64,000 nucleotides of DNA, taken from NCBI GenBank assembly GCA_963971405.1, contig OZ020492.1, positions 1,984,001 to 2,048,000 of the forward strand, given 5' to 3'. Source of the DNA: Psococerastis gibbosa (taxonomy: Eukaryota > Arthropoda > Insecta > Psocodea > Psocidae). The translations under genes were made by a program, and so were the position numbers. A model generated the notes under the pieces. It searched no databases. It was not told where the DNA came from and saw only the letters and a program-made list of their open reading frames with translations. How positions within the stretch are numbered: the first letter of the stretch is position 1; each line of letters begins with the position of its first letter. This document shows positions 62,287 to 64,000 of this stretch, piece after piece.

Positions 62287-62970
62287 TCATGTAGCGCCAC
62301 TTTTTTGAGATGTAAATATATGGTCTATGCATGATTTAGATTGTGCTGTAACACGGGTATGTTCGTTAATTGCTGTATGCAGGCCTGCCGATGCAACTAT
62401 ATTGAGGTACTCTAGTGTATCACCTGTGGGATTATCCGAAAGAATATCTATGTTAGCATCTCCAGCTAATGCAAACAAATCCACCCTAGGTTGTGCAGCA
62501 AGGAATTCCGCTAGAGAGTTGTTGAACTGTTCGGGACGCTCAGACGGGGTGCGATAAATCGCTAAAATTTGATGTTGTTTGTTTTTTAGTAAAAAAGAGA
62601 TAAGGGATGCATTACAACCTGTAATATGAGCTTGGGTGAATGTAGCATTTAGTCCAGACCGACAGAAGATGGCTACCCCATCAGACTTATTATTTTGGCT
62701 ATAATTGAAAAAGGAATCATAACCTGTGATTGAAAAAGTACTTCCATCTCTCTCCGAGTGCCATGTTTCAGTTAATATTATTACGTCCCAGTCAACGCCC
62801 AAAGATGTACATAAAATTAAGAATTCATCAAAATTTCTGTTTATGCTACGAATGTTCATTTGAATTAATTTGAAAGAATTGCCCTGTAAATATGACATTT
62901 GACACCTATCAGTGTCATTCAATGTGGTAGTTATTGTGGAATCATTTTCTATGCTTCTCATCAAATCCAT
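62287..62970 (-). pseudogene. LINE ORF2, apurinic-type endonuclease
   Basis: 227 readable codons. FKLIQMNIRSINRNFDEF holds the asparagine motif, IILTETWHS the catalytic glutamate, LAIYRTPSERPEQF the central strand, LAGDANIDI the GDxN motif, and SCIDHIFTS the final DH pair. This domain nicks the target DNA to prime copying. The ATG at 62968-62970 is a plausible ORF2 start. The frame is lost near 62287, just after the final motif. Confidence 0.88.
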
Positions 62971-63583
62971 TTCTAATTAAGACAGGCTAATTTTTTCAAT
63001 CGCTCTATATTGGTCCAAGCTACCTTCTTTATAAATTAAAATTAAAAAAAGATTGTATGCAAATTGCGGATTAGTAAAATTTTAAAACAAGAGAAAGAAA
63101 AATAAAAAATAAAAATAAAACAAATCAAATACAATGTAGAACTGAGACTTATTAAAGCTTCTGCTTACATGCAATACTGTATTTAAATACATATTACTTT
63201 TAATTACAGTAGGAATCATATATCATACTATGGAATTTTGTATCAACGTACTATATACATAGTAATGTATAGTACAATATACTGTAATATGTCACACATC
63301 TTTATGTAATATGCATCGGTAGGAATTTAGAATTTACATGGTAGGCTACATTATTTTTTAATAGTTAGTTTAAAAAAAGGCCATCATCCAATTTTAGCCT
63401 ACAATAGTCTTGGTTCTGTTGGTGTGTGTCGTCCTATCGTGCCCGTTGATTTGCTTCATAGTCAGACCCATGCATGACTTCGGAGTAGTGCAGGAACTGT
63501 CTTGTCCAGTATTTGTGCTGGAGAATGCTGTTGAATGTTGGCTGTTCAGTACCATTGTTGGCTTATTAGTGCGCACATAAATT

Positions 63584-63976
63584 CTACTTTGAGCTTTTAT
63601 TCGCATTGCTGCGCAAATTTGGGTGGCCCGAGGAAGTGGTGGTTTGCTGTGTTGCAGTGTTTGGCGGATATTTTGCTGCCAGTTTGGATAGTGCCGTTTT
63701 ATCATTTGCCCTATGTTTAATGCCACCCAGGAGTACGATAACATTGCAATCCATTGACCAAACGTTTTCTTTGCCGAATAATAACTTAGCTTCCTTCATA
63801 GCATTCATTCTATTTACAGTAAGTGATTCAGTGATTACAGTGTCCGTTCCCTTAAGTAATTTTTTATTTTTAAATACTGCGCTTCTTGATTCGTAACTGT
63901 TAAATTTGACAATTATGGGGCGATTTTTACTGACTTTTCTGGCACCAAGTCTATGCGCTCTTTCTATTTCATTCAT
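63584..63976 (-). pseudogene. LINE ORF1, C-terminal part
   Basis: At least 130 readable codons continuing toward the window edge. NEIERAHRLGARK, RPIIVKFNSYESRSAVFKNK and KGTDTVITESLTVNRMNA are the RNA-binding/trimerisation-like C-terminal domain of many LINE ORF1 proteins (an ERAHRLG motif then R.I..KF). The ORF1 product coats the element RNA. A second frame overlaps at 63394-63744 and includes ILPNWQQNIRQTLQ-like sequence of doubtful meaning. A spacer of about 600 bp separates it from ORF2. Confidence 0.82.
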
Positions 63977-64000
63977 TTGTAGGCTAGTGTTGATCTTGTT

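Larger units (their letters stand above)
59625..64000 (-). mobile_element. nearly full-length broken LINE (CR1/Daphne-like)
   Basis: Minus-strand non-LTR retrotransposon of at least 4.4 kb, leaving the window on its 5' side. Order on its coding strand: ORF1 end, spacer, endonuclease, reverse transcriptase, C-terminal region, 3' UTR and a pentamer tail. The plus strand shows the tail as AAGTAAGTAAAGTAAAGTAA at about 59625-59645. ORF2 has no RNase H, which with the reverse transcriptase sequence suggests a CR1-like group such as Daphne. Several stops or frameshifts split ORF2 into at least four readable parts, so this copy is dead. It is inserted in an errantivirus-like envelope fossil. Confidence 0.9.

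Overview
The window is eukaryotic, intergenic and very dense in repeats. It is most likely from an arthropod, probably an insect with a large, AT-rich genome. Three things point there: an arthropod-type histone H2A, an errantivirus-like (Ty3/gypsy with envelope) remnant, and jockey/R1/LOA-type and CR1-like LINEs beside many tRNA-derived SINEs and MITEs. No species can be named from the sequence alone. Only one host gene is convincing: a lone histone H2A at 53869-54243 on the minus strand. Nearly everything else that can be recognised is transposon-derived.

Layout. 0-9 kb: SINEs, three-base-target MITEs (family D) and two copies of a roughly 0.85 kb terminal-inverted-repeat element (family C), with LINE tails. 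9-19 kb: LINE C-terminal scraps, a tail-to-tail SINE pair, a LINE fragment lodged in a SINE, two weak unidentified ORFs, and the RNase H end of a LINE. 19-32 kb: TTAA-type and hAT-type MITEs with clean target duplications, a family C copy, and one MITE lodged in the terminal repeat of another. 32.6-35.6 kb: the best preserved element, a 5'-truncated LINE with a 954-codon open frame, flanked by a 13 bp target duplication. 36-53 kb: more MITEs, SINEs, LINE 3' ends and a short Helitron. 53.8-54.3 kb: the H2A gene. 58-59.6 kb: one LTR and the envelope part of an errantivirus-like fossil. 59.6 kb to the end: a nearly full-length but broken CR1/Daphne-like LINE that truncates the fossil and runs out of the window.

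How the parts relate. Two retrotransposition systems can be inferred. SINE-A ends in poly(A) and has a 14 bp target duplication, like the LINE at 32.6-35.6 kb. SINE-B and several LINE 3' ends share a tail with a conserved small hairpin and a TTTA-rich end, which suggests that family supplied its reverse transcriptase. DNA transposons are represented by non-autonomous derivatives only. I did not find a convincing new multi-gene system. The strongest leads are the shared SINE-B/LINE tail, the nested MITE pair at 28.4-29.0 kb, family C, and the solitary H2A without a visible histone 3' stem-loop.

Naming: SINE-A, SINE-B, G, and families C, D, E, F, H, J, K, L, M, N are labels made up here for repeats found by comparing the window with itself; none was checked against a database. 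Ends of repeats are generally good to about 5-20 bases unless a target duplication is quoted.
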